A program made the position numbers and the translations under genes. Under the pieces are notes generated by a model that did not search any database, had not been told where the DNA came from, and saw only the letters and a program-made list of their open reading frames with translations. Below are positions 54,001 through 64,000 of a stretch of DNA of 64,000 bases, piece by piece (positions within the stretch are counted from its first letter, which is position 1; every line of letters starts with the position of its first letter). The stretch is from Sciurus carolinensis (taxonomy: Eukaryota; Chordata; Mammalia; Rodentia; Sciuridae), in NCBI RefSeq assembly GCF_902686445.1, contig NC_062218.1, forward strand, positions 136,571,241-136,635,240, written 5' to 3'.

Positions 54001-55260
54001 GAACTTCGTTTTAAATGTCATATTTGCTTTTTCCCTGGATACCGTGTCTGAGGATAACTAGACTTTTCAGCTGCATGGGCTTTATGTTGAAATACACCCA
54101 TCCAGGAGTGATCTGATATTCTCCTTTTCTTTCCTTCTAGATGCCTCAGCTCCCACCTAGGAATTGTAAAATTCTGCATTTACCTGGTCAACATTTACCA
54201 ATAATCTAACTGTGTGACCTGGAGATTGGCCGCAAACAAAACAAATCCAGTGCTGACCCTCACAGAACTTAAGGACCAGCAGGGAAGTCAGATGTGCCAC
54301 TAAAACAAAGACGTCGCCCAGCCGGTTAACACATTGCTTAGTGGTAGCACTCCTGAGGTGACATGCTGGGGAGCTGAGACAGCTCAGGCCTGACCTGGCC
54401 CAGGGTGGCGGGGGCCAGTCCTCCAGAAGGTGATGTTGGGCTGAAAGCTGAAGGATGGCCTGGATTTTGGCTTTTGAGGCAAAGAGGCTGGGAAAGGGGT
54501 GAGGAGAGGGGTGTTCAGGTGCCAGTGCTCTGCATGGGGAACGAGGGACCACTGCTCGGCAGGGACCAGCCAATGTAGGTGGGAAGGAGCAACGTCGAGG
54601 GTCCCCACATGCTGCACCCTGGGAGTAGGAACTTGGTTCTTTTCCACTAGAGCTCTTAACAGTGATCATGAAAGGAAAGGTCACTGTCCCGCTGCCCCAG
54701 CTTCCCCAGCTCCCAGACCACCCGGTGGAAGGGCGTACGTTGCCCTAGCTGCCCTTGGGATGCACCTCTCATGTCAGGCTCTGCCTGGCGCTGGGATGGG
54801 GCTGGGCTGTGATCCTGTAGTCCTGGAACCTTTGCCCCGGCTGCCGGCTGCTGGAAAAGGCAGGGAGAGAGGCAGCTGGGCTGTGGTGTAGGTGAGAGAG
54901 GGCAGTGCTCAGAGGAGGAGGTGGCCCCATGTGACTTGGAGGTAAAGCCGATTGATCTCCTGGCTGGAGGTGGATGGGCGGGGGCACAATAATGCAGAGA
55001 AAGAAAGGGGTCAGGGTGAGGGCCAGCCTGTGGCCTGGAGGGATGGGAGTGCCATTCACTGAGGTGCAGAGACTGGGAAGAAACTGATTGGAGCAAATGG
55101 GCACAAAAACCTGTGTTCTTGAACATTTTCAGTTCAAGGAGACGCCAGGGAGGCAATTGGATGCAAGAGGCGGGGCTGTCAGCACAGGATGGAAATCATG
55201 TGGGGTCAGGAGAGGCCAGCCCTGGTTCCCCAACCACAGAAACCACTGGAGGTGGGTGAG
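51071..55260. other. Unique sequence, no gene seen
   Basis: Over 4 kb with no repeat I can name with confidence. Open frames at 51201-51668 (+), 54157-54684 (-), 54499-54891 (+) and 54656-55156 (-) overlap each other on opposite strands; none has a recognisable domain. Confidence 0.4.
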
Positions 55261-55440
55261 AGGAGAGGCAGCCGGTGAACTGATAAACCCAGCTAGGTGA
55301 AGGCGCAAACCTGCCTGTGATAAATCATGCCAGTGCGGCCTGGGCTGCAGATGTGTGCTCTGAGGACCCCTGGGCGCTCAGGGCCTGTCGCCGGGTGATG
55401 GATGACGCCGCTCCCCACCTACCCAGTTCCCGCTGGCGCC
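55261..55440. other. Small CpG-rich patch
   Basis: Ten CpG dinucleotides in 180 bp against a background close to one per 100 bp. It includes GTCGCCGGGTGATGGATGAC and GCCGCTCCCC. It is too short to be a CpG island by usual criteria. It directly precedes the A/T-rich block at 55500. Confidence 0.55.
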
Positions 55441-55499
55441 TGCTTCCTGCCACCTCCATGCAGTCCCTCAGGAAAGGAGGAAAGAGCTGAGCAGGCTCT

Positions 55500-55730
55500 C
55501 CGTGACAGCCTTTTAAAAGTGACTTTTAAAACTTTTTATAATTGTTGATTAAAAGGCCCATTGCTCCAAAGGCTCTGTTTGTGGTGGAAGTAGGAAAGTC
55601 ATTTGAGAAGAAATTTCTGGGGAGGCGAAGCGTTCCAGTAAATTGGCCAGGCGGCATTTTCAGTTCCAGGCTTATGTTTCAAAAGCCATTAAAAGCCCCT
55701 CAAGAAAGGACTGCAAAGTAGTTGTTTCGA
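55500..55730. promoter_or_regulatory. Candidate conserved noncoding element (RUNX-like)
   Basis: CCTTTTAAAAGTGACTTTTA, ACTTTTTATAATTGTTGATT, and TGTTTGTGGTGG with a RUNX core TGTGGT near 55580. Repeat-free and without a frame. Composition only. Confidence 0.4.
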
Positions 55731-56439
55731 GAAGGGGAAGGACTTTTGAGGGAGGAGAAAATGCCAGCTGGGGGCTTGTGGGAGCAATGGGAGCTGGAAG
55801 CGGTCGGCCTCCACTCACCTGAACCTTGGTGCAGGGCTGTCCCCACCCCCACCTCAGTCTCCTCACTGGAGCGGTTCCTTTCCTTGTATCCCACTTTGTC
55901 CTTGCTTCACTTCTCCCACATTGGGAAGGAGCAGCCTGCGGCCCCATCCTTTCTGAAGTTAACCTATTTTGTAGTTTCTTTCTCTACATCTTCTTGGCCT
56001 CCAAGAACCCTCTCTGGATCTTCTAGCTCACAACATCTGAATTTCTGAACATCCCCTGAATTTCTTTGGCCCATGACAACTTCCTGGGCTTGGTTGTGAC
56101 CAGGAACCCTCATGCTGCTCTCTCATGCAGGTCTCTGGTCACACAAGCTGGAATATATGTTGACAGAAGTGTGCCCAGGGTGCTGGGGATGGGATTAATC
56201 CTTAAACACCACATGGCTGCTTGCTAAGTGGACAAGCTGTTGTTGGGGAGCTGGTCTTTGGCATCCCTTCATCTCTGTCCTGGTTCTCATTAAGCCCCAT
56301 ATGGGGTGGCCCTAGCAAACACAGGCAGGGAGGCTGAACAGTGGTGTGTGTGTGTAAAGCTTTCTCTCTAAGCCTGGCTTCATTGCTGAGCTAACTTAAA
56401 ATCATGTCCAGGAGCCATGTATTTGAGAAAGGTCCATTT
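55731..56439. other. Unique sequence, no gene seen
   Basis: Frames on both strands at 55672-56048 overlap. A short GT run lies at 56343-56354. Nothing recognised. Confidence 0.4.
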
Positions 56440-56660
56440 GTTTGCAATAATAAAATCTGGTATTTTTAAGAAAACTTCCCTGCACGGACCCCTTTCCAAT
56501 TTCATTCCTTTGGCAAACTAGGCTGGTGGATGAGCTGAATTTCAAAGATTAGAACATTCTGAACCTCCAAGCCCATCTTTTGGAATCCCAATGGGTGTGA
56601 ATTAAAATATGGTTTTCGGTTCTTTTCAGCCTGAGGAAAAGCCTCTACAGGAGCAAATCA
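56440..56660. promoter_or_regulatory. Candidate conserved noncoding element
   Basis: TTGCAATAATAAAATCTGGT, TTTCATTCCTTTGGCAAACT and GTGTGAATTAAAATATGGTT in repeat-free sequence. Weaker than the blocks at 50.3 and 55.5 kb. Confidence 0.3.
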
Positions 56661-56728
56661 CCCTCAAAAGAATGTGAGGAGCCACAGTGGTGGGGTGGGC
56701 CTTGACTACGCATGAGCAGAGGGGTGGT

Positions 56729-56905
56729 GAGAGTAGACACGGGTGAATCTCAGCTCCTGGGGAAGCAGAGGCAGGATTGCAAGCAAGCAGGGTAACTTAG
56801 CAAGACTCTGACTCAAAAAAAAAAAAAAAAAAAAGGCTGGGGATGTAGCTCAGTGGCAGAGAGCTGGAGGCCCTGAGTCCAGCTCCGAGTACTGCAAGGA
56901 AAAAA
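56729..56905 (+). mobile_element. B1-dID chimeric SINE
   Basis: A diverged 7SL/B1-like monomer (GGTGAATCTCAGCTCCTGGG, AAGCAGAGGCAGGATTGC, GCAAGACTCTGACTC) joined through 20 A at 56815-56834 to an ID monomer (GGCTGGGGATGTAGCTCAGT, GGAGGCCCTGAGTCCAGCTC). The ID half lacks part of the anticodon-arm region between the boxes. Confidence 0.9.
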
Positions 56906-58074
56906 TCTAAATAAAAGTGAGAGACACTCTGAGACTACAGAGAGGATCTCAGCTGATTGCCTCAACCCCCACCCCGTGCATGCCTGCCTCATGTGCCACA
57001 GGTGTGCTGGAGCACCAGGCTTTGGGCCTTTCCCAGGTATGGAATTTAGTTTTCAAGGAAGAGGAGGCCAAATTTCCCAACCCTCATAGAGATTTGGCTC
57101 CTGTGAACATTTATGTCTCCTTGGAACCTCCTCATACATTATTTCACTCCTTTCCAGGGCCTATAAGATGCTCTGTTAAAGCTGCTTATGGCAAGTGGAT
57201 AATACTAGGAAATTCCTCATCTGTGCTTCCTTTTTGGAGATTCCCAAAAAACATTAGCATTTCAAAGGTTCCAGAAGACCTTCTGCAAAAGAAACTTGTT
57301 AAACTTTAATCCTGTTTATTTCCTCAAGTTACTTGACCACAGATCCTTTCTGTTACAGAAAGTCAAAGAAAGTCCTTGGGCGTCTCCTGTACACTGTGCA
57401 CACTGCTGGGTACTCTGGTTACTTTATATTCTCATGCTAACTGCCTTGTAGACTCACCAGTTCTAAATTTCCTCCCACAGTGAAATTTAGGTAGGGTGTT
57501 TACCATCTGGCCTGCTGTGACCTCCTCCGAGCCTTGGGCAAGCCTGCTAGAGCCAGCGCGCAGATGCATCTGTTCACCAAGCACCGCTCAGAGGCCCCTC
57601 TGTGGACTTGCTCATGGACCTGCACTGGCAGGCTAATTGCTTCCTGGTTTGTTCGGAGTGTTTGGCTGAATGACCAGTCTGTACATTCACCTTCATGGAC
57701 AAATAAAGCTCACCTGGGCCAGGAAGTTCCGTGGAGGGTAGCATGTGAGCAGAAATACTCCATCTGTCGAAGCCCCTCTTCCCTGCAGCAGCTCTGGCCC
57801 CCAGGCTCTGTTGACTGCCTTGTTATGCATATGGTAATTAAATATTAAATTCTTCTAGTTTTGAAAACCTTCTTTTTCCTCAGGTACCAGGGGCAACCTG
57901 AACATGTGACAGAAACCCATGGAGCTTGGAGAGAGGAGCTTAAGGACCAGCAGGAATCACTTCAGAGGTGGGACTTCCATGAGAGGGGCCAGGAATGGCT
58001 AAGGGGCAGCCATCTTCTCTGCCTTCTTCTGCTGGCTATAAAAGGTGGGCCCTGCTGGCTTGGAGACTTGGAGG
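56906..58074. other. Unique sequence with a POU-like motif
   Basis: At 57823-57841 the string TTATGCATATGGTAATTAA combines a palindromic TATGCATA with a homeodomain TAATTA. A weak MIR piece may lie at 57380-57460. The frame at 56917-57309 (130 codons) is not recognised. Confidence 0.4.
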
Positions 58075-58250
58075 ACAGGGTTGTGGTGAGTGCTTGGACA
58101 GAGCACTGGATTGGGATCCTCGTGTCCTTGGGCATGTTCTCATCCCTCTCTGCTTGAGTTTCTCCACTGACAGAATTAGGTGGGTGACCAGATATCTATT
58201 CTCTGGGACTTGTCATGCTTTACATATTACATAATAAATGTTTTCGGAAG
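58075..58250 (+). mobile_element. MIR SINE
   Basis: GACAGAGCACTGGATTGGGA, TCCTTGGGCATGTTCTCATC, CTGCTTGAGTTTCTCCACTG, then ATTACATAATAAATGTTTTC in MIR order. Confidence 0.65.
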
Positions 58251-59144
58251 ATTCTGCTTGGAAGTTGGTTTGACTGTTCACACATTTGTTACCAATGCTG
58301 TCTTGATTCCTATTGAGATAAATTGAAGCCAGTGGCCATCTTAGAAGAGAAAGCTACATGTACTGGGCATACCTGGGTGTGGCCTGCTGTGGCTTGGGCA
58401 AAACCCAGGCTTTCCTAACTACAGAGATTTTGCTCAACCTGGGCAATCTGGGCATCAAAAGTCAGTGTGGCACTTGCCCCCCACAATTCCTAGCTGGTCT
58501 CCTGGGAACAATCCTGTGATTTGGTTTCCTATAGTGTTACATGTGCATCTCTGTCTATGTCTGGGGTGGGGTCCACCCTGAGGACAGACACACCAGCAGC
58601 CCCTCCAAGGCCTGTCCTGGTTTGGCACAGTCAGGTCCTCTGTCTTAGATAGGTCCTGATCTGACCCAGGTAAATGATAACCTCAGAATGGCCAAAGCAT
58701 CGGGAGGTCCTGAATCTGTCTCTCTCTGGCAATGAAGCCCCAAAGCTCAAGGGCATGTGCACACCAGTCTCCCAGGGAAAGAATGAGCAGCTCCCCTTTG
58801 GATGATTGATTAGCATCTTACATTTCTGTTTGCCAAGGTGTCTCAGAAGCACATGAGCAGATGGCTTCTCGGGAATTCCTCTGGGGAACCAGGCTTCTAC
58901 GAATCCAGCACCACGTGGAAATGAGAGAGGAAATTGGGAAAGAAAATATGCTCTCTTTTCCTTGCTCTAAGTTAAAACTTGGATACAGAACTAGAGGGGT
59001 CACAAATGGCCTCCACATTCTTCTGGTTTCCTCCCAATCAGAGGGAGAAGAACAAACCTGGGGCTCTTTCTAGCAGGACCAGGCAATGAGGTCATGCTGA
59101 CCCTGAGGGGATGCGCTGAGACCTGAGGCTGAGATAGTGGGCTT
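58251..59144. other. Unique sequence, no gene seen
   Basis: No exon or named repeat. An A/T-moderate stretch at 58800-59000 may be conserved but is unremarkable. Confidence 0.4.
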
Positions 59145-59205
59145 CAATTCAATTCAGGGGGCTTTGCCTAAGCAGCCGGTGTGTGCCAGTCCTGGCCTGG
59201 AGGCT
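59145..59205 (-). mobile_element. L2 LINE 3' end, short
   Basis: TTCAATTCAATTCAGGGGGC then CCGGTGTGTGCCAGTCCTGG and CCTGGAGGCTGTGGGATCAG, antisense L2 terminus. Confidence 0.5.
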
Positions 59206-59214
59206 GTGGGATCA

Positions 59215-59425
59215 GATCAGATTGTGCACAGTCTGAAAACCATAAACTCCTGACATAAACCTGGGCATCTATCCCTGGCTCTGTCATGTTCCAGATGTGA
59301 GATCTCGAACCAGAGCCTTAGGCTTTCTGAGCCTCGCCTGTCCTCATCTGTAGAATGGAGATCATGGAGCCAATTGTTGTTCAAAGGATCAAACGTGTTA
59401 GTACACACCAGCACATAGTACACTT
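59215..59425 (+). mobile_element. MIR SINE
   Basis: CTATCCCTGGCTCTGTCATG, GAGCCTTAGGCTTTCTGAGC, GTCCTCATCTGTAGAATGGA, AAAGGATCAAACGTGTTAGT, CACCAGCACATAGTACAC in MIR order. Confidence 0.8.
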
Positions 59426-59434
59426 TCCTTTCTT

Positions 59435-60115
59435 GTTTTAAAGATTCCCTTTAGAACTTCATGGCTATACATAGTAGTTGGGTTCATCCCAACAAACTCA
59501 TACATGCATGGAAATCAATTTCAGTTCACGATCACCCCCTTTTCCCTCCCATCCTCCCTCCCTGTCCCATCCTCCTTCCCCTACTCCACTGGACTTCCTT
59601 TCGCTTGTCTATTAATTTGTATTTGCTTGCTTCTTTATGTTATCTTATCCTTTCCTCCCCCTTTTCTCTATTTTACTCTTGCTTCCACATAGGAGAGAAA
59701 ATATTCAACCTTTGAGTTTCCGAGTTTGGCTAATTTCACTTAGTGTGATATGCTCCATTTCCATCCACTTATGGCAAATGCCATAACTGCTATTATTTTG
59801 ATGGTGAGTAGGGCTTCATTTTATTATCTATCTACCTATCACAATTACTTAATCCATTCATCTCTTGACAGGCATCTGGGTTGATTCCATAATTTAGCTC
59901 TTGTGAATTATGCCACTATAAACATTGACGTGGCTGTGTCATTGTAGTCAGCTGATTTTAGATTTTTGGATGAATACTGAGGAGCGGGATAGCTGGGTCA
60001 TATAGTGGTTCCATCCCTAGTTTTTTGAGGAATCTCCATACTGCTTCCCAGTGTGGTTGTACTAGTCTGCAGTCCCACCAGCAATGTACAAATGACAGAG
60101 TACACTTCCATTGAG
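59435..60115 (-). mobile_element. L1 LINE, 3' end, antisense
   Basis: The + strand shows a T-rich start, a C/T-rich 3'-UTR (59530-59690) and then antisense ORF2. Minus-strand frames still read [20 protein letters not shown] and [20 protein letters not shown], the C-terminal part of L1 ORF2. The reading is broken by frameshifts. It stops near 60115, so only the last part of the element is present. Confidence 0.9.
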
Positions 60116-60149
60116 CACATGGTGCTTTGGGCCAGCCCCAACTCCCCGC

Positions 60150-60275
60150 AGCAGGTAGTGGACATGTGCCCTGTTTCAGGGATGACAAAGCAGGGTGTAG
60201 GAGAGGTGGAATGAGCTTTCCTAAAATCACTTGGTTTGTCACTGACCTGGGAGAGACAGGGCTGGGGCTCTCTCA
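60150..60275 (-). mobile_element. MIR SINE fragment
   Basis: TTCAGGGATGACAAAGCAGG, TTTCCTAAAATCACTTGGTT, TGTCACTGACCTGGGAGAGA, antisense MIR. Confidence 0.5.
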
Positions 60276-61689
60276 AGTTGTCTGTTAAGGTGTTCTGCCC
60301 ATGCACCCCAGGGGGTAGTCCCTTGGCAGGTCTAGGATTGATCTGGGGTGAAGAAGAGCCTTCATCATCACTGTTCTTTGGCAGAGGTCGACCATTAGAA
60401 GCATGCCTCTTGTTTTCTTAAGTTTTTCTTCCCCATCAAGAAGAGCACTTATGGAATTCCAAGGAATTTAAAAACCTACCCCATCCTGTGCCCTGAAGCC
60501 AGCAAGGACAGCCCATCTGTGAGGGCAGATTCTGGGAGCCCCCTCTCCCCACAGCTCTGACCTTTTGCCTCCTGCTCTGAATCCATGTTTTATAATGTCG
60601 CTTGCACTTTCTGGCATTTGGCTTTTCTTGTTCCCTTCCCTGAGGTTTGGTCCCATTAATGTTTATGAGCAAATAAAACTGGGATTGCTGCTTTGGGCCG
60701 TGGGACCACTGCCGACCTGGGGAGGGACGTCCAATTTAACCTGTTCCTTCTTCGACTTTCCGTAACTTCCCCTGCCTTCTCCTCCAAGAAGATGAGTGAG
60801 TGGAGAGAAAACGTGATTACGACAGAAACTTCGCCTTCTTCACCTACCCTAAGTGCTGTCCGTTCCTTGCTCCAAGTGGGAACTAGAGTCATCGAGAGTC
60901 CCAAGTGTGGGAAACATGGCTGTTTTTTTTTTTTTAAATGTTAATTCACATATGAACATGCATGGTTCAAACAGCCTTTGGGGACACACAAGCTCTGGGG
61001 TATCACAGGTGGTGTGTTACTGGAATTCCACAGGGCAGGCTGGTGGGTATGCATGAGGATGCCTCATTTCTTTCTTTTTTTGGAGCAAGAGGTTGACCCA
61101 CATTGCTTCAAAAGTAAAACACTGTCCAACTAGTGTGCAGTGCCATGTAGATCCCCATGTTTTTAGCGAACGTATTATTTTTCTATATGATGCACATGGT
61201 CCTAGGTGGGATTCTTTCTCATGGGCTGGGAGAAAAGTCTTAGTGGAACCTAGGGCGGGGACCAGAGGTGATGCAATGAGGCACAGCAGCTGCATTTGCT
61301 GGGAGGCTATAGTTGGGTTTCACTGTGGGGCTGTATCCTCAGGGAGGGGAGACATTCCTTCTGGGGCTGTTGACAGGGCTGTGAGCCAGGCAGGAGGAAA
61401 GCAATTATATCATTACATGCCACTCTTGTCTCAAGGGTCCAAATTAGCTGACTCTCCAAAACTAGGGTCTACTTTTGACTTTTTAATTTACAGGTTGATG
61501 CAGATGCCTGCTAGTTTGCTCTGAAACCTTCCTAGAATAGCTGCGGTGTGTCTGCCACAGCAGGCTAGGGTGAGAGGAGCAAAGTGTGGTCCTGATATTG
61601 AGCATTTCACAGGTTTTCAGGAATATAGGACAGACCAAAACCTAGATGGTGACCAGCAGGATGGGAAAATGTCGGGAGGAAAGGCCTGG
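60276..61689. other. Unique sequence, no gene seen
   Basis: A T run lies at 60924-60935. Several frames on both strands, the longest 143 codons at 61093-61524, with no recognised product. Confidence 0.4.
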
Positions 61690-61945
61690 ACAAACTTAAG
61701 GGCAAGTCCCCCAAGTCAGATTCTAAGACTTCACCAAGGAGGAGGAGGAGAGCTGGTCTTGGAAGATGGATAGGATTGTCACAGGCGGGACTGGGGTGGA
61801 CAAGGCTTCAGGAATGGGGCACCCAAGACATAGGTAAGTGGATGGAAATGAGGGTGAGAGGTCAGCAGAGTGAAGTTGTGGGAAAGCAGTTGGAAAGGGC
61901 TTTGAAGATGTTCAGGGGTACTTGGAGAGTAATTCTGTGAGTGAA
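61690..61945 (-). mobile_element. Possible L2 LINE fragment
   Basis: GGTCTTGGAAGATGGATAGG, GACAAGGCTTCAGGAATGGG, GTGGGAAAGCAGTTGGAAAG have the flavour of antisense L2, but divergence is high. Confidence 0.35.
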
Positions 61946-61949
61946 TGGG

Positions 61950-62600
61950 TGGACCTTCATTCATTCAATAAACATTTACGGAGTGACTTCCATGTGCTAG
62001 ACACCATGTTAGGGACTGGTTATATAGCTATAGAAAACCCCAGAAATATCTCTGTTGTGCAAGCATGGGTGGACACCAACAGCGTGCATACATATGTGTG
62101 TCCATGGGTTGCACTTTTGACCAGGGTAGCAAAAGAGACCTCTTTGGAAAGATGACTTCTGAGAGCTTTGAGAAGGATGTAAGGAGCTAATCAGGTGGCT
62201 GTCTGGGAGAGGAGCACTCCAGACAGAAAGAAGAGCAATTGCACAAAGAGCCTCATGCAGGGATTTGCCTGGTGAGCTGAAGAGCAGCGAGGAGGCCGGC
62301 AGGGCTGCAGCGGAGGGATGAAGGAGACAGTGGTAGAAGACCAGAGAGGCAGTGGAGGCTCCTGGACTAGCACAGGCTTTGGGCTTCATCCTGAGCAAAA
62401 TGGGATCCTAGAGGAATTTCGAGCAGAAGCCTGATGTGACGTAATTTTTGGTTTAAAAATGATCCTCCTGTATGATTTGTGAAAAGATGACCTTGGGCAG
62501 GGGGCAAGGGTGGAGGCAGGAAGAACAGTCAGGAGGCTGCTGCAGCCTCTAGGAGACAGTGACACTGGCCTGGGCTGGAGGACCGGTGGTGAGAAGTGAC
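61950..62600 (-). mobile_element. L2 LINE, 3' part, antisense
   Basis: Starts with the 3' terminus CTTCATTCATTCAATAAACA, then GAGTGACTTCCATGTGCTAG. It runs through AGAGGAGCACTCCAGACAGA, CTGATGTGACGTAATTTTTG and GGCAAGGGTGGAGGCAGGAA. The minus frame at 62009-62398 carries residues reminiscent of the C-terminus of L2 ORF2. Confidence 0.75.
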
Positions 62601-62617
62601 TTTATTCTACACATGCA

Positions 62618-63111
62618 AGATTTCTTTTAAAAAGAAATATTTTATTTTCAGTTAACATGCATTAGTTATACATATTAATGCGTGCATCATAATATCTCAA
62701 CAAATGCAAATGATATGCAGAGACTAAATCCAACCTCCTTCTATCCATCCCCTTACTATTGACATTCAGCTCAGCCTTTCTTTTCTTTTTTCTTTTTTTT
62801 TAAAGTTTCCACAGATGAGAGAGGATGTGTGGTTCTTGTCTTTCTGTGTCTGGCTTATTTCATGTAACATAATGTCCTTCAGTTCCATCCATTTTGCTGC
62901 AAATGACAAGATTTAATTCTTCTTTATGGTCTAATAATATTCCATCTTATATATGCACCATATTTTCTTTCTCCATTGATGGGTTCCTACTTTGATTTCA
63001 TATCTTAGCTGTTGTGAATAGTATCAACATAAACATGAGAATGCAGGTATCTGTTTGGTATGCTGATTTCATTTCCTTTGGATATATACCTGGAAGTTTT
63101 AGATAGCTGGA
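62618..63111 (-). mobile_element. Older L1 LINE, 3' end, antisense
   Basis: TTTATTTTCAGTTAACATGC, CATTTTGCTGCAAATGACAA, GATTTAATTCTTCTTTATGG, ATAATATTCCATCTTATATA are the antisense of the L1 3'-UTR and end of ORF2. It stops where the younger L1 begins at 63112; the ORF2 text is broken off in mid-sentence. Confidence 0.85.
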
Positions 63112-64000
63112 TCTTTTTTCTTAAAATTATTTATTTATTTTTAAATTTTTTACAGACTGCGTTTTGATTCATTTGTACACAAATGGGGTACATAATTTCA
63201 TTTCTATGGTTGTACACGATGTAGATTCATACCATTCATGTAATCATACATGTACATAGGGTAATGATGTCTGTCTCATTCCAACATCTTTCATACCCCC
63301 CTCATTTCCTTTTACATAATCTAAAGTCCCCCCATTCTTCTCTCACTCTCCGCCCCCCCCACCCCCATTATATATCATCATCCACTTAACAGGGAAAACA
63401 TTCGGCCTTTGGTTTTTTGGGATTGGCTTATTTCACTTAGCATGATATTCTCTATTTCCATCCATTTATTTGCAAATGCCATAATATTATTCTTCTTTAT
63501 GGCTGAATAATATTCCATTATATATATATACCACAGTTTCCTTATCCATTCATCTGTTGAAGGACATCTACAATGGTTCCACAATCTAGCTATTGTGAAA
63601 TGAGCTGCTATAAACAATGATGTGGCTGTGTTTACTGTAGTATGCTGATTTTAAGTCCTTTGGGTATAAACTGAGGAGTAGGATAATTGGGTCAAAAGGT
63701 GGGTCCATTCCAAGTTTACTGAGGATTCTCCACACTGCTTTCCAGAGTGGCTGCACCAATTTGCAACTCCACCAGCAATGTACAAGTGTGCCTTTTTGCC
63801 CACATCCACGCCAACATCTATTATTGTTTGTGTTCTTGATAATAGCCATTCTAATTGGAGTAAGATGAAATCTTAGAGTTGTTTTAATTTGCATTTCTCT
63901 GATTACTAGAGACGTTGAACACTTTTTCATATATTTATTAATTGCCTGTGTATCTTCTTCTGTAAAGTGTCTGTCCAGTTCCTTGGCCCATTTATTGATC
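63112..64000 (-). mobile_element. Younger L1 LINE, 3' end, antisense, runs off the window
   Basis: The + strand has a T-rich start, a 3'-UTR at 63130-63377 and antisense ORF2 from 63378 to the window end. Minus-strand frames give KLWYIYIMEYYSAIKKN, ENIMLSEISQSQKTKGRMFS and, in another frame, [20 protein letters not shown]. The frame changes near 63600, so this copy is not functional. The closeness to the L1 ORF2 C-terminus and the clear 3'-UTR suggest it is among the younger repeats here. The remaining element lies beyond 64000. Confidence 0.95.
63296..63366 (-). other. G-rich tract of the L1 3'-UTR
   Basis: Four runs of five or more G on the minus strand (complements of 63296-63301, 63328-63333, 63353-63360 and 63362-63366). 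This fits the G-rich polypurine segment known in L1 3'-UTRs and could form a G-quadruplex. Confidence 0.7.

Noticed and set aside
54157..55156. Overlapping 130-175 codon frames on both strands
   Set aside because: G/C-rich sequence with contradictory frames and no recognisable motif.
1..64000. CRISPR arrays, operons, prophage or bacterial-type systems
   Set aside because: The repeat content is mammalian throughout; no regularly spaced repeats or compact gene clusters were seen.

Overview
The window reads as a piece of mammalian nuclear genome, most likely from a squirrel-family rodent (ground squirrel or marmot type). The diagnostic signals are tRNA-derived ID SINEs with A and B boxes, ID copies carrying a long A/T-rich tail typical of sciurids, and chimeric SINEs in which a 7SL/B1-like monomer is fused to an ID monomer (B1-dID). 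An L1 whose antisense 3' end fills the last 0.9 kb also fits. No primate Alu and no mouse-type B2 or B4 SINE was seen. These repeat calls come from reading and memory of repeat families, not from a repeat-masking run.

I find no convincing protein-coding exon, tRNA, rRNA or snRNA gene. Long open frames exist, but they sit in repeats, lack coding character or overlap other equally long frames. The window therefore looks intergenic, or like one large intron, filled with repeats of several ages.

Layout: 1-3.8 kb holds a 32-base C run, a MIR and a MaLR-type LTR, followed by a strong CTCF-like site and an A/T-rich candidate enhancer. The 4.5-11 kb part has L2 and MIR fragments, two DNA transposons and an antisense LTR. 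The 12-16 kb part has unique A/T-rich blocks that look like conserved noncoding elements, plus an ID SINE. At 17.1-20.0 kb an ancient L1 in sense orientation carries four SINE insertions and one poly(A)-bearing retrocopy. At 20.6-21.2 kb an LTR is followed by a striking near-perfect inverted repeat. From 22.6-24.5 kb come a hAT transposon and two more candidate conserved blocks. The 25.7-36.9 kb part is rich in LTR remnants, including an ERVL-type LTR with a recognisable primer-binding site at 32.27 kb. The 38-46 kb part has MIRs, three antisense ID-type SINEs, transposons and a 1-kb antisense L2. The 46-58 kb part is mostly unique, with candidate conserved blocks at 49.5, 50.3-50.8, 55.5 and 56.5 kb. 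The end (59-64 kb) is L1 and L2, with a younger L1 abutting an older one.

Nothing here works together as an operon-like system. The regulatory signals I can support are single motifs (CTCF, octamer, paired SOX-type sites, CRE, NRF1-like) and A/T-rich unique blocks that would be tested as long-range enhancers. The most unusual items are the three-copy inverted repeat at 21.0 kb and the retrocopy at 18.1 kb with its target-site duplication and polyadenylation signal.
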